Assembly: GCA_039519185.1 (NCBI GenBank)
Contig: CM076846.1
Span: forward strand, 106,054,442 to 106,118,441
Origin: Astragalus membranaceus
Lineage: Eukaryota; Streptophyta; Magnoliopsida; Fabales; Fabaceae
Direction: 5' to 3'
DNA: 64,000 nt
The translations under genes were made by a program, and so were the position numbers. Positions 41,012 to 52,700 of the stretch are shown here, piece by piece; position 1 is the stretch's first letter; each line of letters starts with the position of its first letter. The notes beneath the pieces are model-generated. The model was not told the DNA's origin. It did not search any database and was given only the letters and a program-made list of their open reading frames with translations.

Positions 41012-41656
41012 GTGAGAAACTTGGAAGACAAGATGCGGCTATATTTCCTGACTGGCGGCCTCAGGCGCGGAAGCCTGTTTGAAATAGCTATCAATGTTAA
41101 CAAACCACGCGACTTGGGGGATTTCCTTCAGAGATCACAGAAATACATGGACTACAAGGAGGCCGACATGGCTAATCGAGCATTCACCAGGAGTGGCCCA
41201 AAGAAAGAGCACGAAGGGCGCGATCAAAAATAGAGGAAGGATCCGGGAGGATCATTCCGCGAGTTCCGACCTCAGAAGTTCACCGAGCACACTAAGCTAA
41301 ACACTACCTGAGCTCATATTCTCTTTGAGTGTGCCAACACTAAATTCAAGGACATAAAGAGACCAAAACCTCTCGTCCTCAGAGAAGTCCAGCACCCGTC
41401 GCGCAAATACTGCAGATACCACCGTAGTAACGATCACAATACAAACTACTGCATGGCTCTCAAAGACGACATTGAGGAGCTGATTCGAAAAGGGAAACTA
41501 ACCCAATATATTAAAAATGCTCAAACCGACGACACAGACGAGAAGAGCGAGAAAAAGCAAACCTGCTCCCCTCGCAAAGGGAAAGCGGTGTTGAATGAAG
41601 TTGCAAAAGCAGCCAAAGAGGACGACAGTGACTCTGAGGAAGAAACCAACACTTGA
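41012..41656 (+). pseudogene. Tat-like gypsy gag, 3' part with nucleic-acid-binding motif
   Basis: Right after the solo LTR the capsid resumes with VRNLEDKMRLYFLTGGLRRG and then PRDLGDFLQRSQKYMDYKEA. Two stop codons (41231-41233 and near 41310) interrupt it. 41411-41520 reads CRYHRSNDHNTNYCMALKDD, the CxxH...H...C motif that Tat-lineage gags carry in place of a classical zinc knuckle, followed by IEELIRKGKLTQYI. The frame ends at 41656. Confidence 0.72.
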
Positions 41657-41925
41657 AAGTCTAAGGGGCCCCCGGTGGCGATGGTCATCTCGGGAGGTTG
41701 CCCGATAGGAGGAGAAACTAATAAATCAATGAAGAGGCGATGGAAGGAGATCATGAGTGCCACTTCAACCTCTGTTCCAAGAGTTGCGTCCAATAGACCA
41801 GTTCTAGCATTCTTAGAGCTCAGGAGAATTTTGGTCGATCAATGGAGTTCCGCTGATATTATCTTCGAAGACCTACTTGATGTGTTAAAAATCCCTCGGG
41901 ACAATCTCGCCCCCTTCGGGGGCAC
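41657..41925 (+). pseudogene. Decayed gypsy protease
   Basis: About 41830-41925 reads RRILVDQWSSADIIFEDLL and DVLKIPRDNLAPF. In relatives the catalytic motif is DTGSSADI; here the Thr-Gly is replaced by Gln-Trp, so the site is dead. After this the similarity stops abruptly. Confidence 0.6.
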
Positions 41926-41934
41926 AAATTCTTG

Positions 41935-42000
41935 CAAATTTGCAATTCCTTCATGTCTCTTAGCTCGCCAACTGAGCTACCTTCCTGGGACTGTCCTCCG
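41935..42000 (-). other. Possible tRNA-derived SINE head fragment
   Basis: The minus strand has GGAAGGTAGCTCAGTTGGCG, which contains a good pol III A box (TAGCTCAGTTGG). I see no matching B box downstream, so it is at most a fragment. It sits at the point where gypsy similarity ends. Confidence 0.3.
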
Positions 42001-42132
42001 AGTTTTTTGATTACACTTTACCAAGAGTGATGAGACCACCATGCATTGGAAAACAAAAAAATATTCTTCTATTTGAGAAACAAAAAATACACTTTTTTTT
42101 CAGGCAAGTGTGAAAATTTCATTAATGTTGTT

Positions 42133-43990
42133 GAAGACATTCTCAAATATGAGTAAATAAATACACTCTATGTATGTTTTCTCCTTTTCTTTGTATAAGG
42201 TGTTCTTGTTTTCCAAAAAAAAAACAAATTTAGTTTCCAGTAAAGTTTAGTGTGGCAGATAAGATGCAGGATAGCGCATATTATAAACCCCTCTATTTTT
42301 TAAGATTTGATAGTTTATCTAGTTTTATTTTTTTATTGATAGATCTCACGTTTTATATTAACACATGTTTCAATTCTTTCTAATATTTGGTCAAAAAAAG
42401 TCTTTTTAATATCAAATAAAACCAAGACAATAGTATAATAAGTGGGCTAGCAACGACACTTTCAAAGATTTATTTCCTAGCCTTTATGAAGTGGCTAAGC
42501 TTAAACGTGGCAGCATTTTGGAGAACGCATACTGGTTGGATAACATTTGGTGTTGACATCTTTCTTTGAGTCGCGACTTGATTGCAGAGGAGAAGGTTGA
42601 TCAGGATTTGCTTCTGGCCACTCTTCTTCCTCTACATCATGTCGTATCAGAGCAAGATCATTGGCGGTGGAGGCTTGAAAACCTTCATCTTTTTTCTGTT
42701 AAATCTGGTTATGATATGTTGTTGAATTTGATGTAGCACGATAGGTTGGATAGTAATATCCTAAAGTGCTCTTGTTGATATGTGGCAACTATCTATTCCT
42801 ACTAAGGTGGGAGTTTTTGGTTGGAGATTGTTTTTGGGGAAGCTCCCAACTCGTGATTCTCTTATTTCAAAGGACATTATTAATGAGCCTCATGGGGCGT
42901 GCTGCCCCTTTTGTTTTGAACAAGATGAGTCAACTTCCCATCTTTTTTTCTTGTGCAGGTGCTCCGGGTTAATTTGGCATGCTATTCAGAAGTGGTTGGG
43001 CATGGCGCTTTCAACTACTCTAGTAGGGGTCGAGCATTTCTGGGCTCATGGTTTGGATTTGAAATCGAAAAGGGCGTGTAGACTGAACTATTTGATTTGG
43101 ATGGCTGTCACTTGGTGCATATAGCGACATCGAAATCATATTCTTTTCAGAGGTCAAGTTTTTAGTTCGCATGTGGTCGTTATGTTAAGTCAATAACATG
43201 GTCTTGGTTCATAAGCATAGAATGTCGCAATTCCAATAATAAGATTTCTGACTAGGTGGGGCAATCCTTTTGTTTGTATGAATTCGGTGTAACTGACTTT
43301 ATGTCTCATCTTTCCTAGGGGTACTCTTTTTCCTCATTGGGTCTTTTTCCCATGCAGTTTTGGCTCGGGAAGGTTTTAATGAGGCTTTTTGTAATGTAAC
43401 GATTGGAGTGCCCGTTTGCACTCCCCTTTAATATAATTCTTTGCTTGTTAAAAAAAAAGACAATAGTATAATACTTTTTTTTACAACCGGCAATAACTCG
43501 TTTCATTAGTAATAACAGGAACACCATAATAGTTATGAGGATTAGATGAAAATAAGACTACCCCTATAAGATGTGAGCTACCCTATTAACACTCCTCATA
43601 AAAAACTCAAGATCAATGTTTGAAAAAAAAAAAACAAATTCTTAGCTTCTTGAACCAAGACAATAGTACAATATTAATATTAGTTTTTCTTTTCTGATAA
43701 GAAACTGTAGATGTGCGATCTTTTTAAAGCATTTTTTGTCTCATTCTAAAAAAAATCAACGCCAACTACTCCATTTGTCAATGACAACAGGCAGGCATTA
43801 CGTATTATGATAGAGATTAATTTTTTTTACCCTTGCCGCCCACACGGGCGCCTTATCATTTTTCATTAACTTTCAGCAAAATTTAATAGAAAATTATGTA
43901 ATGTATTAATTAGGATAAAAATATTTTTTTAATATTTTCTTTTTTTAGCAGCAAAATCATATGTTATATTATAATTCTTTTTGGCTAAAT
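42133..43990. repeat. Local duplication, copy A (with LINE-B inside)
   Basis: Anonymous AT-rich sequence that recurs, diverged, at 44610-45545. Shared landmarks include AAGATGCAGGATAGCGCATA, CACATGTTTCAATTCTTT-like and GGAACACCATA. Copy A contains LINE-B at 42441-43456; copy B does not. Confidence 0.82.
42441..43456 (+). mobile_element. LINE-B: 5'-truncated L1-type element
   Basis: The 17-bp duplication AAGACAATAGTATAATA lies at 42424-42440 and 43457-43473. A poly-A run marks the 3' end. The uninterrupted site is seen in copy B near 44925. The remnant encodes the C-terminal zf-RVT part (SVKSGYDMLLNLM, KVGVFGWRLFLGKLPTRDSL and CCPFCFEQDESTSHLFFLC) with several stops. The reverse transcriptase itself is missing. 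Confidence 0.85.
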
Positions 43991-44196
43991 TGGTTGCTAG
44001 GTGAACTCAAAAGCTAGTGGTGTTGTTCACTCCTCCTTTAGACTCAATGAGTTTACTAACAGCAAATGATGGGGCGTAACTTTTGTAACAGCAAACGACG
44101 CTGGAGACGTTTCTCCGTCGTAATTCCGGAGCCATCTATGATCAAGGAGGTTGGGGGAAAGACTAGAGTATAAGGCTCTCCCACGGTGGTCGCCAA
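43991..44196 (-). pseudogene. Leader and gag start adjoining a gypsy LTR fragment
   Basis: On the minus strand the sequence after the LTR end reads TTGGCGACCACCGTGGGAGA, in primer-site position. It is followed by an ATG frame MAPELRRRNVSSVVCCYKS-like, cut off after about 20 codons. It is a truncated remnant of a gypsy element. Confidence 0.5.
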
Positions 44197-44539
44197 TGTT
44201 CGGTACCGTATCTCCTGCTACGTATCCGACCCGGGATAGGTAGTCCGGTCCGAGATAGTTGGTACGTGTATCCTTGGTTGTCCGAGTTGGTGCTCCGGTC
44301 CGAGGTGGGGTGGTACCTGCAATGACACTCCGACGCTCAAGTCAGTGAGTGAGTCAATTACAAGTGAGAGTAAGTGAGAGATGAATACCATTAATGAGAG
44401 CATTCAATGCTTATTTATAGGTATCTAGGAAGGAGGAGGGCTGTTGGATCTAGGTCTGCAATCTCCACCCTTGGATGAATTGGACCCTTTGGTGTTGGGC
44501 CTTTTTGGTGGATTGGCCATTGAGGCCCAATCCATAACA
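44197..44539 (-). repeat. Gypsy LTR fragment, minus strand
   Basis: On the minus strand it starts TGTTATGGATTGGGCC and ends GGTACCGAACA (343 bp), with a TATA-like CTATAAATAA and the GACTTGAGCGTCGGAGTGTC stretch that parallels the LTR at 25229-25571. Only one LTR is present, between the two halves of the local duplication. Confidence 0.65.
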
Positions 44540-44609
44540 AATACACTCTACGTAAGAAAAGGAGAAAACATACGTAGATGCAGGATAGAAGAATATGTAC
44601 TTTTTTTCA

Positions 44610-45545
44610 TTTATGAGTTAATAAATACACTCTACGTATTAACACCACGTGACTCCTATTATGTACTTTTTTTCAGTTATGGTGTTCCAAAAAAAAAAAC
44701 AAATTTAGTTTCCGCCAGTAAAGTTTAGTGTGCGGATAAGATGCAGGATAGCGCATATTAATAATCTTAAAAACTAGATAAACCCTCTATTTTTTAAGAT
44801 TAGATAGTTTATCTAGTTTTCCATTTTTTATTGATAGATCTCAGGTTTTATTTTAACACATGTTGTTTCAATTCTTTTTAATATTTGGTCAAAAAAAGTC
44901 TTTTTATATCAAATAGAACCAAGACATTAGTATAATACTTTTCTTTACAACTGGCAATAACTCGTTACATTAGTAATAATAGGAACACCATAGTAGTTAT
45001 GAGGATTAGATGAAAATAAGACTACCCCTTTAAGATGTGAGCTACCTTGTTAACACACCTCTTAAAAAACTCAAGATCAATGGTTGAAAAAAAAAATTCT
45101 TAGCTATTTAAACCAAGACAATAGTACAATATTAATATTAGTTTTTCTTTTCTGATAAAAAACTGTAGATGTACGATTTTTTTAAAGCATTTTTTTGTCT
45201 CATTCTAAAAAAAAATATCAACGCCAACTACTCCATTTGTCAATGACATGACAACAGGCAGGCAATGGCATTACGTAAAAACAACTACTACATTAACTTT
45301 CAGCAATAATTTGCAACTACTGTGCTATATTTCCAACCACTACAATGATTCGTACTTCCAAGAATAATTTTGTAAAAACAAATCATAGGATAATTCCCAT
45401 GCCGCCCACGGGGTGCCTTATCATTTTTCATTAACTTTCAGCAAAATTTAGTAAAAATTATGTAATGTTCTAATTAGGCTAAAAATATTTTTTTAATATT
45501 TTCTTTTCTTAGCGGCAAAATCATGTTATATTATAATATTTTTTG
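44610..45545. repeat. Local duplication, copy B (empty LINE-B site)
   Basis: It matches 42133-42440 joined to 43474-43990. The LINE-B target is intact here (AGACATTAGTATAATACTTT near 44925-44944), which confirms the insertion in copy A. The copies differ by many substitutions and small indels, so the duplication is not recent. Confidence 0.82.
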
Positions 45546-45839
45546 GCTAGATAACCTCATTAGAGAAAATAACCTCATTTCTACTTTCGCAAAACACTCA
45601 GAGATTAGAATGCCAAATCATCAAAAGACCCATTCTACCTTCTCTAAGATTAACCCCCGAGTAAAAGGACCGAGATACCACCACCACTAGACTTATCCAG
45701 CTAAATACAAGGTACCACAACTATATGAGAACTCACACCCTAAAAATAAGTGCAACTCCGACCCCCCCAAACACGCAAAAAAAAAAACAAACCCAGCGAC
45801 AAAAACTTTAGAAATAACCTATCTCCGAAATAGGTTAAC
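45546..45839. other. Spacer with no recognised feature
   Basis: About 290 bp between copy B and LINE-C, with a homopolymer A tract near 45780. It may be a decayed LINE 3' part. Confidence 0.35.
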
Positions 45840-46375
45840 CTGAGTTGGGAAACCTATCCAAAAGGAGGTGCCAAGCAAAATAAAAAACATTGAGGGTCAC
45901 TAGGTACTTCCACTACTTATCAAGCACAAGTTCCTCTGTAGGAGCCCTAAGAACGTGGGAGCCCTAAGAATAAGAAAATCATACGCCGATTTGACATAAT
46001 AGGCCCCATCATTTTTTGCTTCCCAGACCTACCAGTCCTCAAAAGCAGGAAGGACCATTGGGGGATAACAGCGTCAACAAGTCCACCATAAGCTCTTCTT
46101 CCCAAGTGAAAAACTGTTTTCTCCAAGAGAGACTCCAAACCACCTGCCCACTGCTAGACCCTTAACCTCCTAATTACTGCAATATTCTTGAGTGGAGATG
46201 GTAAATAGCCTCGGGAAAGCCACCTTTAGGGATGCTTCCCCAATCCATAAATCATGCCAGAAATGAGTTGACTCCTCGTTCCCTACCTTTCTACTCACAC
46301 CCTCTAAGAACGAATCTAAACTATTTTTCCTTCTGACCCCCACCCTACAAATATCTTTCCAGCATAGGGCCGAGT
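45840..46375 (-). pseudogene. LINE-C: ORF2 C-terminal fragment
   Basis: 46190-46375 on the minus strand reads ALCWKDICRVGVRRKNSLDS and EESTHFWHDLWIGEASLKVA, then FPRLFTIS, the post-reverse-transcriptase region of plant L1 elements. About 46060-46140 gives WSLSWRKQFFTWEEEL, and about 45850-45890 gives LNVFYFAWHLLLDRFPN of the zf-RVT region. Several stops and frame changes lie between them. The 5' border is abrupt at about 46375. No target duplication was found. Confidence 0.68.
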
Positions 46376-46879
46376 AGTATGGAGGGTGATTAGCGGTCAT
46401 ACGCGGGTCAAAATAATTATTAAGATATAAAATATAATACAAGGAAGTTAACATTGGTCGTCTCACAAGGACCTCTAAATTAGAAACTACCAGAATCAAG
46501 AACGAAAGTAACAATAAAAGTGGCGATTTAGGAAAAGAGTTTGTTGTTTAACGAAGAAAATCAATTAAAGATAAACAATCAATCCAATGGTTTCAGGTGC
46601 GTTTCTTGGATTTCTCATCGGTTCTAAAATAAAGATTCGTGCAAGGTTTGATAATTCTTAATTAACCATAAACTAAGTGAACAAGGGCCATTCAGTTTAT
46701 ACGAATTCACAGTGTTTTAAAGCAAGCGTCAAAACAGTGTGTTCAATCAATCGTGATAGCGAACAAGTGTCAGTATCACAATTAACATCATAACTGAATT
46801 CTATCAATCCTATAAACAAGCATCATAGACTCTATCAATTCCGATCCAAACTAAATTAAACAAGCGATAAAATAGTTTG
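46376..46879. other. Unassigned repeat-like DNA hosting the Tekay element, left part
   Basis: It continues at 56850-56982 after the Tekay insertion. The style (GGTCGTCTCACAAGGACCTC, GTGCGTTTCTTGGATTTCTC) suggests antisense non-coding DNA of a gypsy element, but I cannot place it. Confidence 0.35.
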
Positions 46880-47772
46880 TGTAACGCCCTAAAATAATTT
46901 AATTTATTAATTAAATTAAGTTATTGGAGGGATGCAATATTTATTTAAGTGGGATAATTTATATATAATTGTTTTATTGTAGGAGGAGAAAAGAATTAAA
47001 AAGAGTGGTGTGAAAAATGGGCCCAAGCCACTTAAGTGACCCAAGCCCATTCCATTTACCCTAAAACCTAAGAATTAGTGTCATTCCACCAAAGAAAGAG
47101 ATTCAGCGCAACTGAGGGAGTGAAGGAAAGGTGAGAGTGCGACTTTCAGCAAGAAGGGAAAAGAGGGTTTTATTTCATCTTGGCTTTAGGTAAGTACCTT
47201 GATCCTTCCCTTCCATTTATGTAATTCTTCCAAGTGATGATCTCAAACCCTTCCTTTCCATGTTTCGATTTTGCCATAATTATGTGATGGAATGCGAATT
47301 GGCTTTAGAGGAGGAAGGGGGGGCTGCTGCGAATTTTCTTGGTGACCTTGGCTCGTCGTGATTTCGGAGTTTTGCACGTGACGCATTCATCGTGGTTTCG
47401 GGCATACAAAAATTCGAGGTAAGGGTGGGCGTTTTCAATTTAACATAATTGAGTATATAGAGGGTTTGTGGGTTTGTGTTAGAGGTTGAATTAGAAACTT
47501 ACATGTTAAGAGGAATGATTGGATTTAATTATTATGTTGATATGCTAATTACCTTAGGAGGTGAGGAGATGAATTTTGCGAAATTGCCCTATGGTAGGAA
47601 GAGATGAGCTTCGAATTTTAGTGAATGTGGTATGGTGGAATTTGATGTTTGGTGAATTCTTGGTGTTGAAAAACAACTTTGATAAATTGAGTGATGTGAG
47701 TATGAGTTATTTGAATGATACCAAGAATTGAAATTTTACTATGTGCTGTCCCCATAAAATTGTGTTGCTGTT

Positions 47773-48182
47773 TTTTCAAATATATTTGTTGCTGTTATGC
47801 AGATTTTGTAGTTGCTGTTTTTCAAATATATTTGTGCTGTTATGCAGATTTTGTAGTTGCTGTTTTTCAAATAAATTTGTGCTGTTATGCAGATTTTGTA
47901 GTTGCTGTTTTTCAAATATATTTGTTGCTGTTATGCAGATTTTGTAGTTGCTGTTTTTCAAATATATTTGTTGCTGTTATGCAGATTTTGTAGTTGCTGT
48001 TTTTCAAATATATTTGTGCTGTTATGCAGATTTTGTAGTTGCTGTTTTTCAAATATATTTGTGCTGTTATGCAGATTTTGTAGTTGCTGTTTTTCAAATA
48101 TATTTGTTGCTGTTATGCAGATTTTGTAGTTGCTGTTTTTCAAATATATTTGTTGCTGTTATGCAGATTTTGTAGTTGCTGT
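47773..48182 (+). repeat. 45/46-bp minisatellite in the 5' LTR
   Basis: Nine copies of a unit containing TTATGCAGATTTTGTAGTTG and CTGTTTTTCAAATATATTTG. Units alternate 45 and 46 bp according to TTTGTGCTG or TTTGTTGCTG. The 3' LTR (55000-55411) has the same number and order. Confidence 0.95.
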
Positions 48183-48365
48183 TTTTTTCAATTAGACATG
48201 TGCTGTTTGCAGATTTTATAGTTGCTGTTTTTCCAAATAGATATGTTGCTGTCAATTATGTGTGCTGTTGCTGTATTTTAATTATGCTGTTTGCTGTCAA
48301 TAAAATGTGCTGTTTTTATCAAAAAAATTGCTGTTGTCATGTTGCTGTTTTACCAATAAAATACT

Positions 48366-48540
48366 GCTGTTTTTGCGAAAATTATGGCTACTGTTTCAGT
48401 TCCGATTTGATGAAAGATTTTTCCTGTTTTTGCGAAAATTATGGCTACTGTTTCAGTTCCGATTTGATGAAAGATTTTTCCTGTTTTTGCGAAAATTATG
48501 GCTACTGTTTTAGTTCCGATTTGATGAAAGATTGCTACTG
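48366..48540 (+). repeat. 57-bp triplicate in the 5' LTR
   Basis: Three copies, period 57, of CTGTTTTTGCGAAAATTATG then GCTACTGTTTCAGTTCC and GATTTGATGAAAGA (TTTTTGCGAAAA at 48370, 48427 and 48484). It is also present in the 3' LTR. Confidence 0.93.
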
Positions 48541-49618
48541 TTTTTGCGCATAATTACCACTGTTTTCCAGCTTCAATTTGATGTCAAGATGCCACTGTTT
48601 TGCGCATAAAATGCCACTGTTTATTCTCAATTTTAATTGTGGCGCTTCCTAAGTATGAAAGTGAAATGTCTATTCCATAATTTTAAAATGTAAAGTGAAA
48701 TGTTTATTTCCTAATTTTAAAGATGTTGTTACATTATTTTTTTAAGTGATTGTTATGAAGAGTGGTGATAATAATATGATGGCTATGATGAATACACTCT
48801 GTGAGTGTCTTATGATGGTGATGATGAGTACTCCGGGTGAGTAAATTTTGGTGATTGCACGTGTGTCCATAGTGTCTCATAGCATGTGCATCTTATGACG
48901 AATAGGCTTCGGCCTCTTAGTGACGGTGTGCCCATAGTGGCTTAATTATGACGAGAAAACAGTGACGGTGTGCCCATAGTGGCTTATTATGACGATTATG
49001 GTACCATCATGCATATGCCCAGGTGTGGGTTGCATCTTCATATGCATTCATTTTTTTTATGACGGGTGACGTGAATTGTGAATTTGTTTGGTGTTGTGTG
49101 TAACGACGATGAAGTTGATATTAGTGACGATGTTGTGTGATGGTTTGCTCATATTACTCTGCTGTATGCTTAATTATATTTTGTTGAAAATTCTCACCCC
49201 TTCTGCTTGGAATGTTGCTCTATTGTGGCAACGCTGCAGGTGACTCCGACTGAAGGACATGCCGCCTTCCCTTATAGCTGTTGAGATGTTTTGAGTCGCT
49301 CTCTGATATTGTAACACCTAGGGGGCGGGGTTGAAGTTAATGACTTATTTAATTAACTGTTTTAATAATTTTATTGATGTGTGAGACGTGTTTGAGTGAT
49401 TTTTGGTGAGCTATTATTTCCGCTGTGATGAGATTTAATGTTGAAGTTCGACTTTTGTGACGAATGCGTTTTTGCACGAATGTTAATGGCGTAGTCGCTG
49501 AGTTTTAACAATGAAGTTGTGACATTCTTTTCTACTAATTAAATTATTTTTTTTGAAAACGAAAGCACTCTGATAATGACGTACAAATTAAAGGGGTAGA
49601 AAACGGGGTGTTACATTA

Positions 49619-49630
49619 GTGGTATCAGAG
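49619..49630 (+). promoter_or_regulatory. Primer-binding site (initiator tRNA-Met)
   Basis: TGGTATCAGAGC, three bases after the 5' LTR end, complementary to the 3' end of plant initiator tRNA-Met. Confidence 0.9.
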
Positions 49631-49728
49631 CAGTTCGGTCTGTCCGGCCGGTGGTCAAGTTGTCGAGTCGAGTAACATTCGAGTCTGGTTACTCGTATCT
49701 AAATTTTGTTTTCTGTTGCAGTACTAGA

Positions 49729-52700
49729 ATGGCGGGACGGAACGATGCTGCACTTGCTGCTGCTTTGCAGGCTATAGCTGGAGTTGTGGGTAACATACCC
49801 AATGCTATTGGTGATGGGACGCGTAGTCTGGCTACGTTCCAGCGTGAGAGCCCTCCTGCTTTTGAAGGCGGGTATAATCCTGATGGTGCCCTTGAGTGGC
49901 TAAGTGAGATGGAGCGGATCTTCCGCGTTATGGATTGCACCGATGCTCAGAAGGTTCGCTATGGCACACATATGTTGAAGAAAGAGGCTTATGATTGGTG
50001 GAGGACTACTAGTCAGGGGTTGACGGCTGCCAATGAGGGGATTACCTGAGCTGTGTTTGAGAGAGAATTCAAGAGGAAGTACTACCCGGAGGATGTCCGC
50101 GGGAAGAAGGAGGTTGAGTTTCTAAGACTTGAGCAAGGTAACATGACGGTAACCGAGTATGCTGCAAAATTTACTGAGCTGTCTAAGTTTTATCCTCATT
50201 ATGATAGAGAGGGTGCGGAGTTCTCCAAATGCATCAAATTTGAAAATGGATTGCGTGCTGACATTAAGAGGGCCATAGGGTACCAGCAGATTCGTGTGTT
50301 TCCGTTGTTGGTTAATAGCGCCAGGATTTTTGAGGAGGACAATAATGCCTTCTCCAGAGTCATGAAAGAAAAACAAAAGAATTTCGCAAGTCGTGGTAAG
50401 CCATATGAGGCGCCTGCTGGTAAGGGCAAGGGTAAGTTTGTTGGTGGACCTAAGCGAAGTGGGGGAGATGCTACAGCCAGTGTTACTTGTTACTCGTGCG
50501 GGAAAGTGGGTCATAAAAGTCCAGATTGCCCAGGCGGGGATAAGAAGAGATGTTATAGGTGTGGAAAAGAGGGGCATATATCTTCCGGATGTGATAAGAA
50601 AGAAGTGGTATGTTTCAACTGCGGGGAGAGTGGTCATGTTAGTACACAGTGTTCGAAACCCAAGAAGGAGAAGTCCTTTGGAAAGGTGTTCGCTCTGGCT
50701 GAGTCTGATGTAGTGAACGAGATTCGAGGTACGTGCTATATCAATAATTTTCCTCTTGTTGTTATTGTTGATACTGGTGCTACCCATAGTTTTATTGCTG
50801 CTGCATGTGTTGAGAAGTTAAGCCTTGCTTTATCTGATATGTTGAGGGAGATGGTCATCGACACTCCAGCTAAGGGTTCGGTGACTACCTCCGTTGTTTG
50901 CGCCAAATGTCCTGTATCTGTATATGGTAGAGAATTCTTAATTGATTTGATCTGTTTGCCGCTGAGTGGAATGGATGTCATTCTGGGTATGGACTGGTTA
51001 GTGGATAACCATGTCCATATCAACTGTCGAGAGAGGTCCGTGAGTTTTGAGTCGCCTGAAGGGGAGTCTGGTCTGTTATCTGCGGGTCAGCTGCATAGAG
51101 TGATGAGAGAAGAGGTTCAACTGTTTTCTCTGTTGGCGTCGTTGTCTGCTGAGAGCCAAGCGAAGATTGACGTGTTGCCGGTAGTGCGTGAGTTTTCTGA
51201 GGTGTTCCCTGACGAGATTCCGGATGTACCACCAGAGAGAGAGGTGGAGTTTGCTATTGACCTGGTTCCCGGCACTAAGCCTGTGTCTATGGCGCCATAT
51301 AGAATGTCTGCATCTGAGTTGGCAGAGTTGAAGAAACAACTTGAAGATTTATTAGAAAAGAAGTTTGTAAGACCGAGTGTGTCCCCTTGGGGAGCCCCAG
51401 TGTTGCTAGTGAAAAAGAAAGACGGTAGTATGAGGTTGTGCGTAGACTATCGGCAGTTAAATAAAGTTACGATCAAGAACAAGTACCCGTTGCCAAGAAT
51501 TGATGACTTGATGGATCAGTTAGTGGGTGCTAAAGTATTTAGCAAGATTGACTTAAGGTCTGGTTATCATCAGATCAAGGTCAAGGATGAAGATGTCCAG
51601 AAGACGGCATTTAGGACAAGATATGGACACTATGAGTATTCCGTTATGCCTTTCGGTGTGACCAATGCGCCGGGGGTATTCATGGGGTACATGAACCAAA
51701 TCTTCCGTGAGTACTTGGATAAGTTTGTGGTAGTTTTCATTGACGACATTCTGATTTACTCTAGGTCAGAAAAGGAGCATGCGGAACATCTGAGGCTGGT
51801 GCTAGAAATTCTGAAGGATCGAAAGTTGTATGCGAAGCTGTCCAAGTGTGAGTTTTGGTTGAAAGAAGTCAGTTTCCTCGGTCACGTGATTTCTAGTGAG
51901 GGAATTGCGGTGGATCCTTCCAAAGTTGATGCAGTGTTGCAATGGGAGTCTCCAAAGTCAGTTACTGAAATCAGGAGTTTTCTGGGGTTGGCTGGCTATT
52001 ATAGAAGGTTTATTGAGGGGTTCTCGAAGTTGGCTCTGCCATTGACTCAATTGACCTGCAAGGGTAGGGCATTTGTTTGGAATGACCGATGTGAAGAAAG
52101 TTTCAATGAGCTGAAGAAGAGGTTGACTACGTCTCCGGTGTTGACCCTGCCTAATCCGGTGGAACCGTTTGTGGTTTATTGTGATGCGTCTAAGTTGGGA
52201 TTGGGTGGTGTACTTATGCAGAATGGGAAAGTGATCGCTTATGCGTCTAGGCAATTGAGAATTCATGAAAAGAATTACCCTACGCACGACTTAGAACTTG
52301 CTGCTGTGGTATTCGCATTAAAAATTTGGAGGCATTACTTGTATGGATCGAAATTTGAGGTGTTCAGTGATCACAAGAGTCTACGGTATCTGTTTGACCA
52401 GAAGGAATTGAATATGAGGCAGCGCCGGTGGTTAGAACTATTGAAGGATTATGATTTTGAATTGAGTTATCACCCGGGAAAAGCGAATGTGGTTGCGGAT
52501 GCGCTGAGTCGGAAGACTTTGCACATGTCGGCGTTGATGGCTAGAGAGCTCGAGTTAATTGAGCAGTTCAGGGACATGAGTTTAGTGTGTGAAGTTACGC
52601 CTCAAAGTGTCAGGTTAGGTATGTTGAAAATTGGCAATGATTTTATGGCGAGTATCCGAGAGGCGCAGAAATTAGATATGAAATTAGTTGATCTGATGAG

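Larger units (their letters stand above)
25229..41925 (+). mobile_element. Ty3/gypsy element (Tat-like), LTR plus gag, truncated in pol, host of nested insertions
   Basis: A 5' LTR (25229-25571) is followed by TTGGCGATCACAGTTGG, in the primer-binding position. After a nested solo LTR (25607-36574) the leader resumes, and gag begins at 36607. Gag is split again by a second solo LTR (37635-41011), resumes to about 41656, and is followed by a decayed protease (about 41820-41925). Nothing of reverse transcriptase or integrase remains and no 3' LTR is seen. The gag wording resembles Tat-lineage elements; the lineage call is tentative. Confidence 0.7.
46880..49615 (+). repeat. Tekay 5' LTR
   Basis: 2736 bp with TG/CA ends. 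It contains two internal minisatellites (47773-48182 and 48366-48540) and a pair of GTGACGGTGTGCCCATAGTG units (about 48921 and 48961). Confidence 0.95.

Noticed and set aside
44197..44539. TRIM (miniature LTR retrotransposon)
   Set aside because: Only one LTR was found, with a truncated gag start; no second LTR or matching target duplication.
47773..48182. CRISPR array (regular repeats of similar size)
   Set aside because: Units are contiguous, without variable spacers, lie in an LTR of a plant retrotransposon, and recur in the other LTR.
47715..48553. Overlapping Cys/Phe-rich open frames in all three frames
   Set aside because: Produced by the 45/46-bp and 57-bp minisatellites of the Tekay LTR; repeated identically at 54944-55838.
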